DNA of 46,502 bases. Source: CAG-103 sp963627135 (lineage in GTDB: Bacteria > Bacillota > Clostridia > Oscillospirales > Oscillospiraceae). A program made the translations under genes and the position numbers. The notes under the pieces are model-generated. The model saw only the letters and a list, made by a program, of their open reading frames with translations. It was not told the origin of the DNA and did not search any database. How positions within the stretch are numbered: the stretch's first letter is position 1; each line of letters opens with the position of its first letter. Positions 15,116-22,882 of this stretch are shown here, piece after piece. The DNA is taken from NCBI GenBank assembly GCA_963627135.1, contig CAVFZY010000014.1, positions 1 through 46,502 on the forward strand, written 5' to 3'.

Positions 15116-16308
15116 TCAGTTTTGTGCAGCTTCAAATGTCTGCTGCAGATCGGCGATGATATCGTCGGGGTCTTCCAGACCGACTGCCAGACGGATCAGA
15201 CGATCCGAGAAGCCGGCGGCCTCAATCTCTTCTTTCGTGCACATGGAGTGCGTCATGGAAGCGGGGTGCTGGATGAGCGTCTCGCAGTCGCCGAGGCTGA
15301 CGGCCAGCGCGCACAGGTGTACGTTGTTGAGCACTTTCTTGGCTTCCTCAAAGCTGCCCATCTCGAAGGAGACAACACCGCCGAACTGCGTCATCTCGCG
15401 GATGGCTACGGCGTGATCGGGATGGTTCTCCAGACCGGGATAGAATACCTTCTGCACATACTTGGAGCCGGCAAGAAAGTTTACTACTTTCTGCGTATTC
15501 GTGCAGACGGCGTCCATACGGACCTTGAGCGTCTTGAGACCGCGGAGGATCAAAAACGCCTCCTGCGGCCCAAGCACCGCGCCCGTGATATCCTTGAGAC
15601 CGACCATGCGGATCTTGTCCATGACTTCCTTGCGCGCCACCGAGAAGCCTGCGACCACATCACCGTGGCCGTTGAGATATTTGGTCGCGCTGTGCACGAC
15701 GATATCTGCGCCCAGCTTCAGCGGCTGCACCAGCAGTGGTGTGGCGAAGGTGTTGTCCACAATGACGAGACAGTCCCGATTCTGCGCATGCGCGTAGGCT
15801 GCGACGGCGGCGATGTCTGCGACCTTCATGCTCGGATTGGCATGGTTTCAAAGTAGACGACCTTCGTATCCGGGTGAATGGCCGTTTTTACCTGCGCCAT
15901 GTCCGTCATGCCGATGCTGTCGGCATGGATACCGAAACGCGGCAGAGTCTCGTGGATGAGCGCGAACGTGCAGCCGTAGAGCGTCTTGTCCGCTACGAGG
16001 TGATCGCCGCAGCTGAGCAGCGACAGCAGTGTGGCGGAGATGGCGCCCATGCCGGACGAGAACGCCGTGCAGTCCTCACCGCCCTCCAGCAGCGCGATTT
16101 TCTGCTCGAACTGGCTGGTGGTGGGGTTGCCGAGACGGGAATAGATGTAGCCGCTCTCCTGACCGGCTAAGCGGCGGCCACCCTGCTCGGCGGAGTCAAA
16201 GACGAAGGCGGAGGTCTGGAAGATCGGCGTCGACAGGGCTCCAAAGTCGTTGTGCACATGGTTGCCGTGGACGACGACCGTCGCGGAAGCGTAGGTTTTC
16301 TGAGCCAT
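15116..16308 (-). pseudogene. megL: Methionine gamma-lyase, interrupted by a one-base frameshift
   Basis: PLP enzyme of the Cys/Met metabolism family. LYGCTF carries the cysteine typical of methionine gamma-lyase, LKDITGAVLGPQEA and SLGDCETLIQHPASMTHS are also lyase-like, and the PLP lysine is in HSATKYLNGHGD. Such enzymes split methionine to methanethiol, ammonia and 2-oxobutyrate. The upstream part (16308 down to about 15846) ends in FETMPIRA-stop; the rest resumes in another frame at NPSMKVADI. A single missing base at about 15841-15846 explains both, and joining them gives about 397 residues, the normal length. The upstream fragment lacks the PLP lysine, so as written the gene is inactive unless the shift is a sequencing error. 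The start is the ATG at 16306-16308 with AGGAAA upstream. Confidence 0.85.
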
Positions 16309-16378
16309 GATGATGTTTCCTTTCTTTTTGATTTCCTGAAAAAGTTTTTTCAAACGTCACAATATATGGTATGATTCC

Positions 16379-16407
16379 CTTATAACACACACGGTATTCG
16401 GCTGCAA
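16379..16407 (-). promoter_or_regulatory. Promoter of the methionine gamma-lyase gene
   Basis: Read leftward: TTGCAG (complement of 16402-16407), 17 bases, TATAAG (complement of 16379-16384). Confidence 0.5.
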
Positions 16408-16431
16408 CTGTTTGCTGCCGGGAAGTGAAGT

Positions 16432-16453
16432 GGTACAGTCGAAAAAGTGTACC
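16432..16453. promoter_or_regulatory. Candidate operator in the megL/mocR divergent region
   Basis: The inverted repeat GGTACA-N10-TGTACC (16432-16437 and 16448-16453) lies between the divergent genes, upstream of the lyase promoter and just before the regulator start. MocR regulators commonly act on the gene transcribed divergently from their own. Confidence 0.4.
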
Positions 16454-16471
16454 GGAACAGTGGGTGAGCGG

Positions 16472-17899
16472 ATGAAGCAATTTGAATTGAACAGGGACGG
16501 CGGTGAAAGCCTGTATCAGCAGATCTATTCTGAGCTGCGTGCGCAGATCTTTTCCGGCGAGATTGCAGCCGGACAGCCGCTGCCGTCGTATCGGTTTATG
16601 AGCCGGAAATATCAGGTCAATGTTGCCACGGTGGAAAAGGCGTATGATCTGCTGGAGGCCAACGGTTATATCCGCCGCTGCCAGGGCAGCGGGTGTCATG
16701 TCCTGCCGCTGGATAACTTTGAGTTTTTTGCCGATGGTGTGGTGCTCGACAGTTTTCAGGCCGGGCAGTCGGAGGATGGGCCGGTCTATGATTTTGCCAC
16801 CAGCACGCCGCTGGCAACGCAGGAGGAGACACGGCAGTTTGTCGCGCTGGCCGATGTGCTGGCGCAGCAGCGGCCGGAAGTGCTCCTGCGTTATCCGCCG
16901 ATACGCGGTGCACCTGCGCTCACGCAGGCATTGCGGCAGTATCTGGCTGCGCGCGGTATAGCGGCTGCGGATGAGGACATTCTGGTCGTCAACGGCAGCC
17001 AGCAGGGCATCGACCTCATCTGCAAGGCGCTTGTCGGTAAGAACACGGTCGTGCTTGCAGAGGACCCAAGCTATTCAGTCGCGCTGCATTGTTTTCAGCG
17101 CGCCGGTGCGCGTGTGGTGACCGTTCCGCTGCTGGCGGACGGGCCGGATATGGACGCCGTTCGCGCCGTGATCGACCAGACACACATTGATTTTTACTAT
17201 ACGATGACGCAGTTCCAGTGCCCGTCGAATGTCTGCTGGAGCGAGTGCAAACGTCGGGAGTTGCTGGCGCTGGCGCGGGAAAACAGCTTCACGATCGTCG
17301 AGGATGACTGCCTGGGCGATCTGGCGTTTGACGGCCGCCCGCGCCAGACACTGCGTGGTCTGGATGGCGGCGATACCGTGCTGTACCTGAACTCGTTTTC
17401 CAAATCACTTGTGCCGGGCTTGCGCCTCAGCTATCTGCTCGTTCCGGGGCAGTTTGAAAAGCGGCTGATCCTTGCAAAATTCAATGCCGATATTGCAAGC
17501 CCCGCGCTCCTGCAGGAGATGCTGGCACTGTATCTTCGACGCAGGCTATATGCAGCGCATCTGGAGCAGCTGGTCAAGCAGTATGCGCTAAAGCGTCGCT
17601 GCATGGCGCAGGCGATCCTGGATGCGAGGCATCTGTCTCTTCCATATCCGGAGCAGGCGGGCGGCGTGTTTTTCTGGGTGCAGATCCCGAACGCCGTGGA
17701 CGCCGTTCTGCTCTGGAAGCGGCTGCGCCTGCAGGGCGTCAAGCTCATGCCGGGCACGGTGTTCAGCCTGACCGGCGGCGCGCTGCATTTCCTTCGCCTG
17801 AGCTATGTCGGCTGCCCGCTGAAGCAGATCCCGGAGGGCATTCACTTCATTGAACGGGAAATCGACTGGCTGCTGGAGCACCAAGCGGCGGGAATTTAG
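16472..17899 (+). CDS. MocR-type PLP-dependent transcription regulator (GntR N-terminus, aminotransferase-like C-terminus)
   Basis: Residues about 5-75 form a GntR winged helix (LYQQIYSELRAQIFSGEIAAGQ, VNVATVEKAYDLLEANG). From about residue 110 there is a fold-type-I aminotransferase domain with VNGSQQGIDLICKAL, EDPSYSVALHCF, the aspartate segment VEDDCLGDLAF and the PLP-lysine motif NSFSKSLVPGLRLSYL. This is the GabR/PdxR/MocR architecture, in which an amino-acid-PLP adduct usually signals. It is read away from the methionine gamma-lyase gene with a dyad between them, so sulfur amino acids or PLP are plausible signals; this is inference. The start ATG at 16472 has only a weak GGTGAG-like site. 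An in-frame TTG at 16412 is rejected. Confidence 0.85.
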   Translation: MKQFELNRDGGESLYQQIYSELRAQIFSGEIAAGQPLPSYRFMSRKYQVNVATVEKAYDLLEANGYIRRCQGSGCHVLPLDNFEFFADGVVLDSFQAGQSEDGPVYDFATSTPLATQEETRQFVALADVLAQQRPEVLLRYPPIRGAPALTQALRQYLAARGIAAADEDILVVNGSQQGIDLICKALVGKNTVVLAEDPSYSVALHCFQRAGARVVTVPLLADGPDMDAVRAVIDQTHIDFYYTMTQFQCPSNVCWSECKRRELLALARENSFTIVEDDCLGDLAFDGRPRQTLRGLDGGDTVLYLNSFSKSLVPGLRLSYLLVPGQFEKRLILAKFNADIASPALLQEMLALYLRRRLYAAHLEQLVKQYALKRRCMAQAILDARHLSLPYPEQAGGVFFWVQIPNAVDAVLLWKRLRLQGVKLMPGTVFSLTGGALHFLRLSYVGCPLKQIPEGIHFIEREIDWLLEHQAAGI

Positions 17900-17914
17900 T
17901 TGGGGTATCTTATT

Positions 17915-17951
17915 GCGTATTTTGTGAACAAACATAGCGTCTTTTGTGAAC
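17915..17951 (+). repeat. 15-bp direct repeat upstream of the hsp20 promoter
   Basis: GCGTATTTTGTGAAC (17915-17929) and GCGTCTTTTGTGAAC (17937-17951) match at 14 of 15 positions with a 22-base period, two helical turns. The second copy ends one base before the CIRCE element, so this is a possible second operator. Confidence 0.6.
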
Positions 17952-17952
17952 G

Positions 17953-17994
17953 TTAGCACTCAGCGCTTGACAGTGCTAAAAAGCGTGCTATGAT
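17953..17994 (+). promoter_or_regulatory. CIRCE element (HrcA operator) over the hsp20 promoter
   Basis: TTAGCACTC (17953-17961), 9 bases, CAGTGCTAA (17971-17979) matches the CIRCE consensus TTAGCACTC-N9-GAGTGCTAA except for one base. The -35 TTGACA (17967-17972) lies inside it, and the -10 TATGAT (17989-17994) follows at 16-base spacing. HrcA binding here would block polymerase until heat shock. Confidence 0.88.
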
Positions 17995-18010
17995 AAAGAC
18001 GATCGATGAG

Positions 18011-18032
18011 AGAGGGCCTCCAGAGGGCCTCC
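18011..18032 (+). repeat. 11-bp tandem duplication in the hsp20 leader
   Basis: AGAGGGCCTCC is repeated head to tail (18011-18021 and 18022-18032), right after the expected transcription start. Each copy holds CCTCC, complementary to the GGAGG ribosome site at 18116-18120. Confidence 0.75.
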
Positions 18033-18128
18033 GGAGATCAGGCATTGTTGTACAAACGGTAACAGAGTTCGCCAACGCGTGGAGTTTTTCCCCAGCGCCT
18101 ACGAAAGGTATGAATGGAGGAATGACTT

Positions 18129-18578
18129 ATGTTGCCGAGCATTTTTTGTGAAAACCTGTTTGATGATTCGCTGTCCGATTTCTTTGATTTCGGCCGCATG
18201 ATGCCGCAGGTCAGCAGTGAGCTGTATGGCAAGCACGCCAGAAATCTGATGAAGACCGATGTCCGCGAACTGGACGGCTCGTACGAGCTGGACGTGGACT
18301 TGCCGGGCTTCAAGAAGGATGAAGTGACGGTTGATCTGCAGGACGGTTACCTGACGATCAGCGCTGCCAAGGGCTTGGACAAGGACGAGCCCAATCAGAA
18401 GGGCAAGTTCCTGTGCCAGGAGCGTTACGCCGGTTCCATGAGCCGCAGCTTCTACGTCGGTGACGATGTGGAATCGGCAGATGTTTCCGCGAAGTTCGAG
18501 GATGGCATTCTGAAGATCAGCGTCCTGAAGGCTGCGCCCAAGGAGCTTCCGAAGCACACCACCATCGCGATCGAGTAA
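18129..18578 (+). CDS. Small heat-shock protein, Hsp20/alpha-crystallin family
   Basis: ATP-independent holdase chaperone that keeps unfolding proteins soluble. The alpha-crystallin domain spans about residues 40-135 (MKTDVRELDGSYELDVDLPGF, DGYLTISAAK, RSFYVGDDVESADVSAKFEDGILKI), with a short C-terminal tail ending HTTIAIE. Its 149 residues are standard. GGAGG lies 8 bases before the ATG. Transcription comes from a CIRCE-covered promoter, placing it in the HrcA regulon, which is less usual for an hsp20 than for groESL or dnaK. It has a long leader (about 130 bases) and is monocistronic with a strong terminator. Confidence 0.93.
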   Translation: MLPSIFCENLFDDSLSDFFDFGRMMPQVSSELYGKHARNLMKTDVRELDGSYELDVDLPGFKKDEVTVDLQDGYLTISAAKGLDKDEPNQKGKFLCQERYAGSMSRSFYVGDDVESADVSAKFEDGILKISVLKAAPKELPKHTTIAIE

Positions 18579-18638
18579 CACGCAGCAATGCACAAGCGCC
18601 CCGGCCGAAACGGTCGGAGCGCTGCTCGTATAACGTCG

Positions 18639-18673
18639 AAAGCTCCGCTCTGTATTCAAGAGCGGAGCTTTTC
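18639..18673 (+). terminator. hsp20 terminator
   Basis: A perfect 12-bp stem (18639-18650 with 18660-18671), a 9-base loop, then TTTT overlapping the arm end. A smaller hairpin (CCGGCCG/CGGTCGG, 18601-18617) precedes it. Confidence 0.82.
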
Positions 18674-18680
18674 TGCGCAT

Positions 18681-18718
18681 TTGACTGGAAAAACCGCACT
18701 GTATATACTGTATATACT
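18681..18718 (+). promoter_or_regulatory. Promoter of the two-component operon with repeated -10
   Basis: TTGACT (18681-18686), 17 bases, TATACT (18704-18709). The 9-bp unit ACTGTATAT is duplicated (18698-18706, 18707-18715), which creates a second TATACT at 18713-18718. Confidence 0.6.
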
Positions 18719-18787
18719 GGACTTGCTTTAACATCCGTTTAAAAATCCCATCCGGCTTCTTGATATACTCAATGCGAGGTGAGCAAA

Positions 18788-19933
18788 ATGACCGTCAAAC
18801 AGCGGCTGAGCCGCTCTAATATTTATATGTTTCTCATTCCGCTTTTGATCGCGGCAGCGCTGCTGCTCGTTGGCGCTGGGATCGCACTGTATGTGCTCGA
18901 GACGGTGTATCTGCCGAAGATTGGCCTGAGTCTTCAGGAAATGCACATCACGCTGGAGCAGTACGAGTCGATGTTCGCAAAATTTGAGGTGTTCCTCTGG
19001 GTGTATCTCGGCACGGTCGGCATGGCGCTGCTGCTGACGATCGTGTTCACAAATGTGTTTCTCACGCGCTCGCTCTTCCGGCATATTTCCGAGCCGCTGG
19101 AACTGCTGGTTGCAGGGGTGGAACGTGTGGAGCACGGCGATCTGGACACGCCGATCGCCTACACCGATGCGGATGAATTCAAGGCTGCCTGCGATGCGGT
19201 CGATTTGATGGCGGCGAAGCTGAAAACAGCCCTTGAGACCGAGCAGCACCGGCAGCAGAGCCGCAAGGAGCTGATCGCCGGCATGTCGCATGATCTCAAG
19301 AGCCCGCTGACCTCCATCCGCGCCTATAGTGAAGCACTACGTGACGGCGTGGCCAACACGCCCGCGCAGCGGCAGCGGTACATCGAGACGATCTGCCGCA
19401 AAGAGCAGGAGATTGAGGAGATGGTCGAGCGGCTGTTTGCGTTCTCCAAACTCGACCTGAGTGAGGAGCCGTTGGACATTGTACAACTGAATGTGCGGGA
19501 GGCTGTCTCTGCCATTGCTGCGGACTATGCGTCACAGGCGGACATCCGGCTCGACGCACTGCCGGACTGTACGGTTCTGTCTGACAGCAGCCAGCTGCGG
19601 CGCGTTGTGAAAAACATTCTCGACAATGCCGTCCGTTACTGTGGCCGGCCGCGGCCTGTGGTCTGCGTTTCCGGAGTAGAGCAGGAAGATGTGCTGGCCG
19701 TTTCTTTTGCCGACAACGGCCCCGGCGTTCCGCCGGAGGTGCTGCCGAAGCTGTTTGACGTTTTTTATCGCACTGACCCTGCGCGCCGCCGCACGCAGGA
19801 GGGGAGCGGGCTTGGCCTCGCCATAGTCAAGCGGGCCGCAGAACAGATGGGCGGGACCGCGTGGGCGGAACTGCCGCCGGACGGCGGGCTGCGCATTGTG
19901 GTCACGCTGAAGAAAGGAGCTGCGCATGAGTAA
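18788..19933 (+). CDS. Sensor histidine kinase
   Basis: A two-component membrane sensor. TM1 spans about residues 12-38, an extracytoplasmic loop of only about 30 residues follows, and TM2 spans about 68-92. A HAMP region (about 93-150), the HisKA helix with phospho-acceptor H168 in GMSHDLKSPLTSI, and a HATPase domain with NILDNAVRY, DNGPGVPPEV and GSGLGLAIVK come after. Its 381 residues are typical of OmpR-class partners. The short loop suggests sensing in or near the membrane. The start is the ATG at 18788 with GAGGTGA upstream; the in-frame GTG at 18779 overlaps that site. The response regulator gene overlaps its end by 8 bases. Confidence 0.92.
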   Translation: MTVKQRLSRSNIYMFLIPLLIAAALLLVGAGIALYVLETVYLPKIGLSLQEMHITLEQYESMFAKFEVFLWVYLGTVGMALLLTIVFTNVFLTRSLFRHISEPLELLVAGVERVEHGDLDTPIAYTDADEFKAACDAVDLMAAKLKTALETEQHRQQSRKELIAGMSHDLKSPLTSIRAYSEALRDGVANTPAQRQRYIETICRKEQEIEEMVERLFAFSKLDLSEEPLDIVQLNVREAVSAIAADYASQADIRLDALPDCTVLSDSSQLRRVVKNILDNAVRYCGRPRPVVCVSGVEQEDVLAVSFADNGPGVPPEVLPKLFDVFYRTDPARRRTQEGSGLGLAIVKRAAEQMGGTAWAELPPDGGLRIVVTLKKGAAHE

Positions 19934-20615
19934 GATCCTGATCATTGAAGACGACCATGAGATCGCGGAAATTGAGCGCGACTATCTGGAACTCGACGGG
20001 ATGGAGGTCGAGACGGCGTATGACGGCCTGAGTGGACTGGACACGGCGCTCTCGGGTACATACGATCTCATCCTGCTGGACCTGATGCTGCCGGGGATGG
20101 ACGGTTTTTCCGTCTGCAAGCGGCTGCGCGAGAAGTTGGATGTGCCGATCCTGATGGTGACGGCGCGCGCGGACGATGTGGACAAGATCCGCGGTCTCGG
20201 CTTCGGCGCGGATGATTACATCGAAAAGCCGTTTTCGCCCAGCGTCCTGGTCGCACGTGTCAAAGCGAATCTGTCGCAGTACCGCAGACTCAAACCGCAG
20301 CCGACAAAGTCTGCGATCGTCGAGGCCGGGCCGCTCCGGATCGACACGGAAGCGCACACGGCCGCGGTGCGCGGCCAGCAGCTGATGCTGACGAACAAGG
20401 AGTATGAGCTGCTGCTGTTTCTTGCGCGGCACCCGAATCAGGTTTTCAGCCGCGAGGATCTCTATGAGCTCATCTGGGGTCTGGAATCCATGGGCGACAA
20501 CATCACGGTCGCCGTGCACGTCAACCGCCTACGCGAAAAGGTGGAGGAGAATCCCTCCAAGCCGCAGCTCATCCAGACCGTCTGGGGTGTTGGCTACCGT
20601 TTAAATACGCTTTAA
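19926..20615 (+). CDS. OmpR/PhoB-family response regulator
   Basis: The receiver domain (residues 1-120) has the acidic pair E8-D9-D10, phospho-acceptor D52 in LLLDLMLPG, the conserved Thr in MVTARADD and Lys in YIEKPFSP. A C-terminal winged helix follows (about 130-229; LTNKEYELLLFLARHPNQVFSREDLYELIWG, then VAVHVNRLREKVEENP and VWGVGYRLN). It is cognate to the overlapping upstream kinase. Targets are unknown; the 9-bp repeats at its own promoter and the membrane protein/glycosyltransferase pair downstream are candidates. Confidence 0.94.
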   Translation: MSKILIIEDDHEIAEIERDYLELDGMEVETAYDGLSGLDTALSGTYDLILLDLMLPGMDGFSVCKRLREKLDVPILMVTARADDVDKIRGLGFGADDYIEKPFSPSVLVARVKANLSQYRRLKPQPTKSAIVEAGPLRIDTEAHTAAVRGQQLMLTNKEYELLLFLARHPNQVFSREDLYELIWGLESMGDNITVAVHVNRLREKVEENPSKPQLIQTVWGVGYRLNTL

Positions 20616-20635
20616 GACTGCGTTATCCGATTTTT

Positions 20636-20684
20636 AATCTGTCCCTTCATACTGGGCTTGCCCGGTTGAGGGGACAGATTTTTT
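20636..20684 (+). terminator. Terminator of the two-component operon
   Basis: AATCTGTCCC (20636-20645) pairs perfectly with GGGACAGATT (20671-20680), enclosing an inner CTGGGC/CCCGG hairpin, and is followed by TTTT. It ends a few bases before the next ribosome site, so the downstream pair may depend on read-through. Confidence 0.75.
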
Positions 20685-20701
20685 CTACGGAGGTCAACGT
20701 C

Positions 20702-21154
20702 ATGAAAAATTACGTGATGACAAAAAACTATAAGAAAGCGTTTCGCCGGCTCATCATCTGCTTTGTGATCCTTGCGGTCATCAGCGCAGTTGGGATCCCG
20801 CTGAGCCTGTCGCAGCAGATTCACGACGCATCCGTGCTCAAGCAGCAGGCGGCGCTCGCATCGCCCGATCCGACCGACAACGATGACGGTCACCACCATG
20901 ATGCGCACCATGACGAGGCCTGGAAGAGCCAGATCACGCCGCTGACAGCGATGAATTACGTCATCATTGGCGCCGCCATCATGCTCATGGGCGTCTGGAT
21001 CATTCTCTACTGGCTGACGGTCGTGGCCTGGCTGTATAAGAGCGCGACGGTGGCCGGCATGAATCCGTCGCTCTGGGCCATCCTCGGTGCATTCCTGAAC
21101 ATCTTTGCCGTGCTGGCATTTTGGATCGTCCGCGACCAGCCGGCACGCGCGTAA
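20702..21154 (+). CDS. Membrane protein with His-rich external loop (150 aa), unknown
   Basis: I do not recognise it as a named family. There is one hydrophobic segment near the N-terminus (LIICFVILAVISAVGIPLSL), then a polar loop of about 45 residues containing DDGHHHDAHHDEAW, then two more segments (YVIIGAAIMLMGVWIILYW and WAILGAFLNIFAVLAFWIV). The His/Asp cluster would lie outside the cell if the N-terminus is inside, and could bind a metal. The start is the ATG at 20702 with GGAGG at 9-base spacing. The glycosyltransferase gene begins 24 bases later, so the two are likely one transcript downstream of the two-component operon. Confidence 0.75.
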   Translation: MKNYVMTKNYKKAFRRLIICFVILAVISAVGIPLSLSQQIHDASVLKQQAALASPDPTDNDDGHHHDAHHDEAWKSQITPLTAMNYVIIGAAIMLMGVWIILYWLTVVAWLYKSATVAGMNPSLWAILGAFLNIFAVLAFWIVRDQPARA

Positions 21155-21178
21155 CGCAATACGGGGAGGTGGCACGCC

Positions 21179-22444
21179 ATGCATACGGTCGAGACGATCA
21201 ACTACGTCATCATGTGCCTGTTTTTCGTGTGCTACGCTTACCAGTTTGCGTATATCCCGCTGGCGTGGCTGCCTATGCGGAAGCGGCAAACACCGAAGCC
21301 AAGTCCGAATCACACGTTCGCTGTCCTGATCGCGGCGCATGATGAAGCCGAGGTGATCGGCGCACTCGTCGACAGCCTGTGCGCACAGACCTGTCCTTCG
21401 CAGCAGATTGGAATTTTTGTGGCGGCCGACCGATGCAGTGACCGCACTGCCGAGATTGCCCGCGCTCACGGCGCTGTGGTGTTCGAGCGCAGTGCAGTCG
21501 GCCGGAGCGGTAAGGGACAGGTGCTGAACTTCCTCCTGCGCGAAATGCAGCGCAGCGGCTGCGTCGGCTATGATGCCTATATCGTTCTGGACGCGGACAA
21601 TGTGGTCGATGTGCACTTCGTCGCCAATATGAACAGAACATTCTCGGCCGGATACGACATTGTGACGTGCTACCGCAATTCCAAGAATTATGGTGACAAC
21701 TGGATTTCTGCGGGTTACGGGCTCTGGTTTCTGCGCGAGTCGCGCTATCTCAACGGCGTGCGGATGCGCCTCGGCAGCAGCTGCGCCGTGTCCGGAACGG
21801 GCTTCCTGTTTTCCGGCTCCGTGCTGCAGGCCTGTGGCGGATGGCATTTCTTCCTGCTCACGGAGGACATCGAGTTTACGATCGACAATGTCGTGCGCGG
21901 CGTCCGGATCGGCTACTGCGCGGATGCAGTCATTTATGATGAGCAACCGGTGCACTTCCGGCAGTCGTGGGCACAGCGCCTGCGCTGGTCGCGCGGGTAT
22001 CTGCAGGTGTTTGCGCGCTACGGCAGGCGGCTGTTCGGCGGCATCGCGCACGGGAGCTTCTCCTGTTATGACATGGCGATGAGCATCCTGCCTGCCGCCG
22101 TTTTGACGGTCACGGGGCTGGTCATCAACCTTGGCGCCGCCGTTGTCAGTCTGGTGCAGACAGGCACCTGGGGTGTTGTCGGCACATCCGTGCTGCAGAG
22201 CGGCGTCAGCCTGTATTTGACGCTTTTTGTGATCGGTGCCATCACAACGGCGACGGAGTGGCGCAAGATCCGCTGCCCGGCCCCGAAAAAGATTTTATAT
22301 GTATTTACATTCCCGCTTTTTATGATGACCTATCTGCCGATCGTGATTGAATCGCTCTTCGTCACGCCGGAGTGGACGCACATTGCACATACACGAAATG
22401 TCCCGGCGCATCAGCTGCGCAGCGACAGCCAGAGCACAGTTTAA
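21179..22444 (+). CDS. Processive-type family 2 glycosyltransferase, membrane-bound
   Basis: N-terminal membrane segment (about residues 8-28), a GT-A catalytic domain (about 45-290), and C-terminal membrane segments (from about 300). Catalytic signs are VLIAAHDEAEVI, the DxD-type VLDADN, SGTGFLFS, TEDIEF and the QRLRW (QxxRW) motif. This set is typical of cellulose-synthase-like and hyaluronan-like synthases that extrude a polysaccharide or glycosylate lipid carriers. Its 421 residues fit. GGGGAGG lies upstream. The sugar and product are unknown; with the His-rich membrane protein it may form a small surface-polysaccharide unit. Confidence 0.85.
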   Translation: MHTVETINYVIMCLFFVCYAYQFAYIPLAWLPMRKRQTPKPSPNHTFAVLIAAHDEAEVIGALVDSLCAQTCPSQQIGIFVAADRCSDRTAEIARAHGAVVFERSAVGRSGKGQVLNFLLREMQRSGCVGYDAYIVLDADNVVDVHFVANMNRTFSAGYDIVTCYRNSKNYGDNWISAGYGLWFLRESRYLNGVRMRLGSSCAVSGTGFLFSGSVLQACGGWHFFLLTEDIEFTIDNVVRGVRIGYCADAVIYDEQPVHFRQSWAQRLRWSRGYLQVFARYGRRLFGGIAHGSFSCYDMAMSILPAAVLTVTGLVINLGAAVVSLVQTGTWGVVGTSVLQSGVSLYLTLFVIGAITTATEWRKIRCPAPKKILYVFTFPLFMMTYLPIVIESLFVTPEWTHIAHTRNVPAHQLRSDSQSTV

Positions 22445-22556
22445 GCATTGTTCAAGTTTTCGTTATCCCGGTTTTAAGCAGAGATGAGAAGCTATACTTG
22501 TCCAAAGGGCAAACGGAAAAGAAACTGAAACGGAAAAATATTTCGGAGGTATTGAC

Positions 22557-22808
22557 ATGAAAAAGTTTTTGAATACGTATCTTGCAAGAATCGCGGCGGA
22601 ATATGCCGGTGTGGCGCTGGAAGACATGCAGGAGCTGCAGATCTCCCGGGCCGGCACACTCGCCGAGCTCACGTTCCATACCGACTGGATGCGCTACGAC
22701 TGCTATGTAGACCTCAGCGGCGCGGTGCTTGGCTACCTGACTGAGCCGATGCCGGTGCCGGAGCTGGACGGGGTTACCCCGGCGGCATTCCGCAGCTGCT
22801 GTGCCTGA
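22557..22808 (+). CDS. Small protein of 83 aa, unknown (possible PepSY-like fold)
   Basis: I do not recognise it with confidence. The segment TLAELTFHTDWMRYDCYVDLSGAVLGYLTEP has the alternating pattern and aromatic-acid-Gly turn seen in PepSY-like domains, but no signal peptide or membrane segment is present. CGGAGG lies 8 bases before the ATG. A TATACT at 22490-22495 may be its -10, with a poor -35. The 112-base gap before it and the hairpin after it suggest a stand-alone transcript. Confidence 0.6.
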   Translation: MKKFLNTYLARIAAEYAGVALEDMQELQISRAGTLAELTFHTDWMRYDCYVDLSGAVLGYLTEPMPVPELDGVTPAAFRSCCA

Positions 22809-22831
22809 AGCAGGAAGCCCCCCTAAAGATA

Positions 22832-22860
22832 ACCGGGCAGCACGATCTGTGCTGCCCGGT
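22832..22860 (+). repeat. Perfect 12-bp hairpin before popT
   Basis: ACCGGGCAGCAC (22832-22843) and GTGCTGCCCGGT (22849-22860) with loop GATCT. No T run follows, so it is not a normal intrinsic terminator; the popT ribosome site starts 10 bases later. Confidence 0.8.
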
Positions 22861-22882
22861 CGTGATTACAGGAGAGAATGAA

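Noticed and set aside
15116..16308. Two separate genes, or programmed frameshifting, in the methionine gamma-lyase region
   Set aside because: Neither half is a complete enzyme, the second lacks its own ribosome site, and I see no slippery heptamer with a downstream structure. A simple one-base loss is the simplest reading.
18698..18720. CRISPR-like or mobile repeat
   Set aside because: There are two short tandem units without spacers. No CRISPR array, insertion sequence ends or transposase were seen anywhere in the window.
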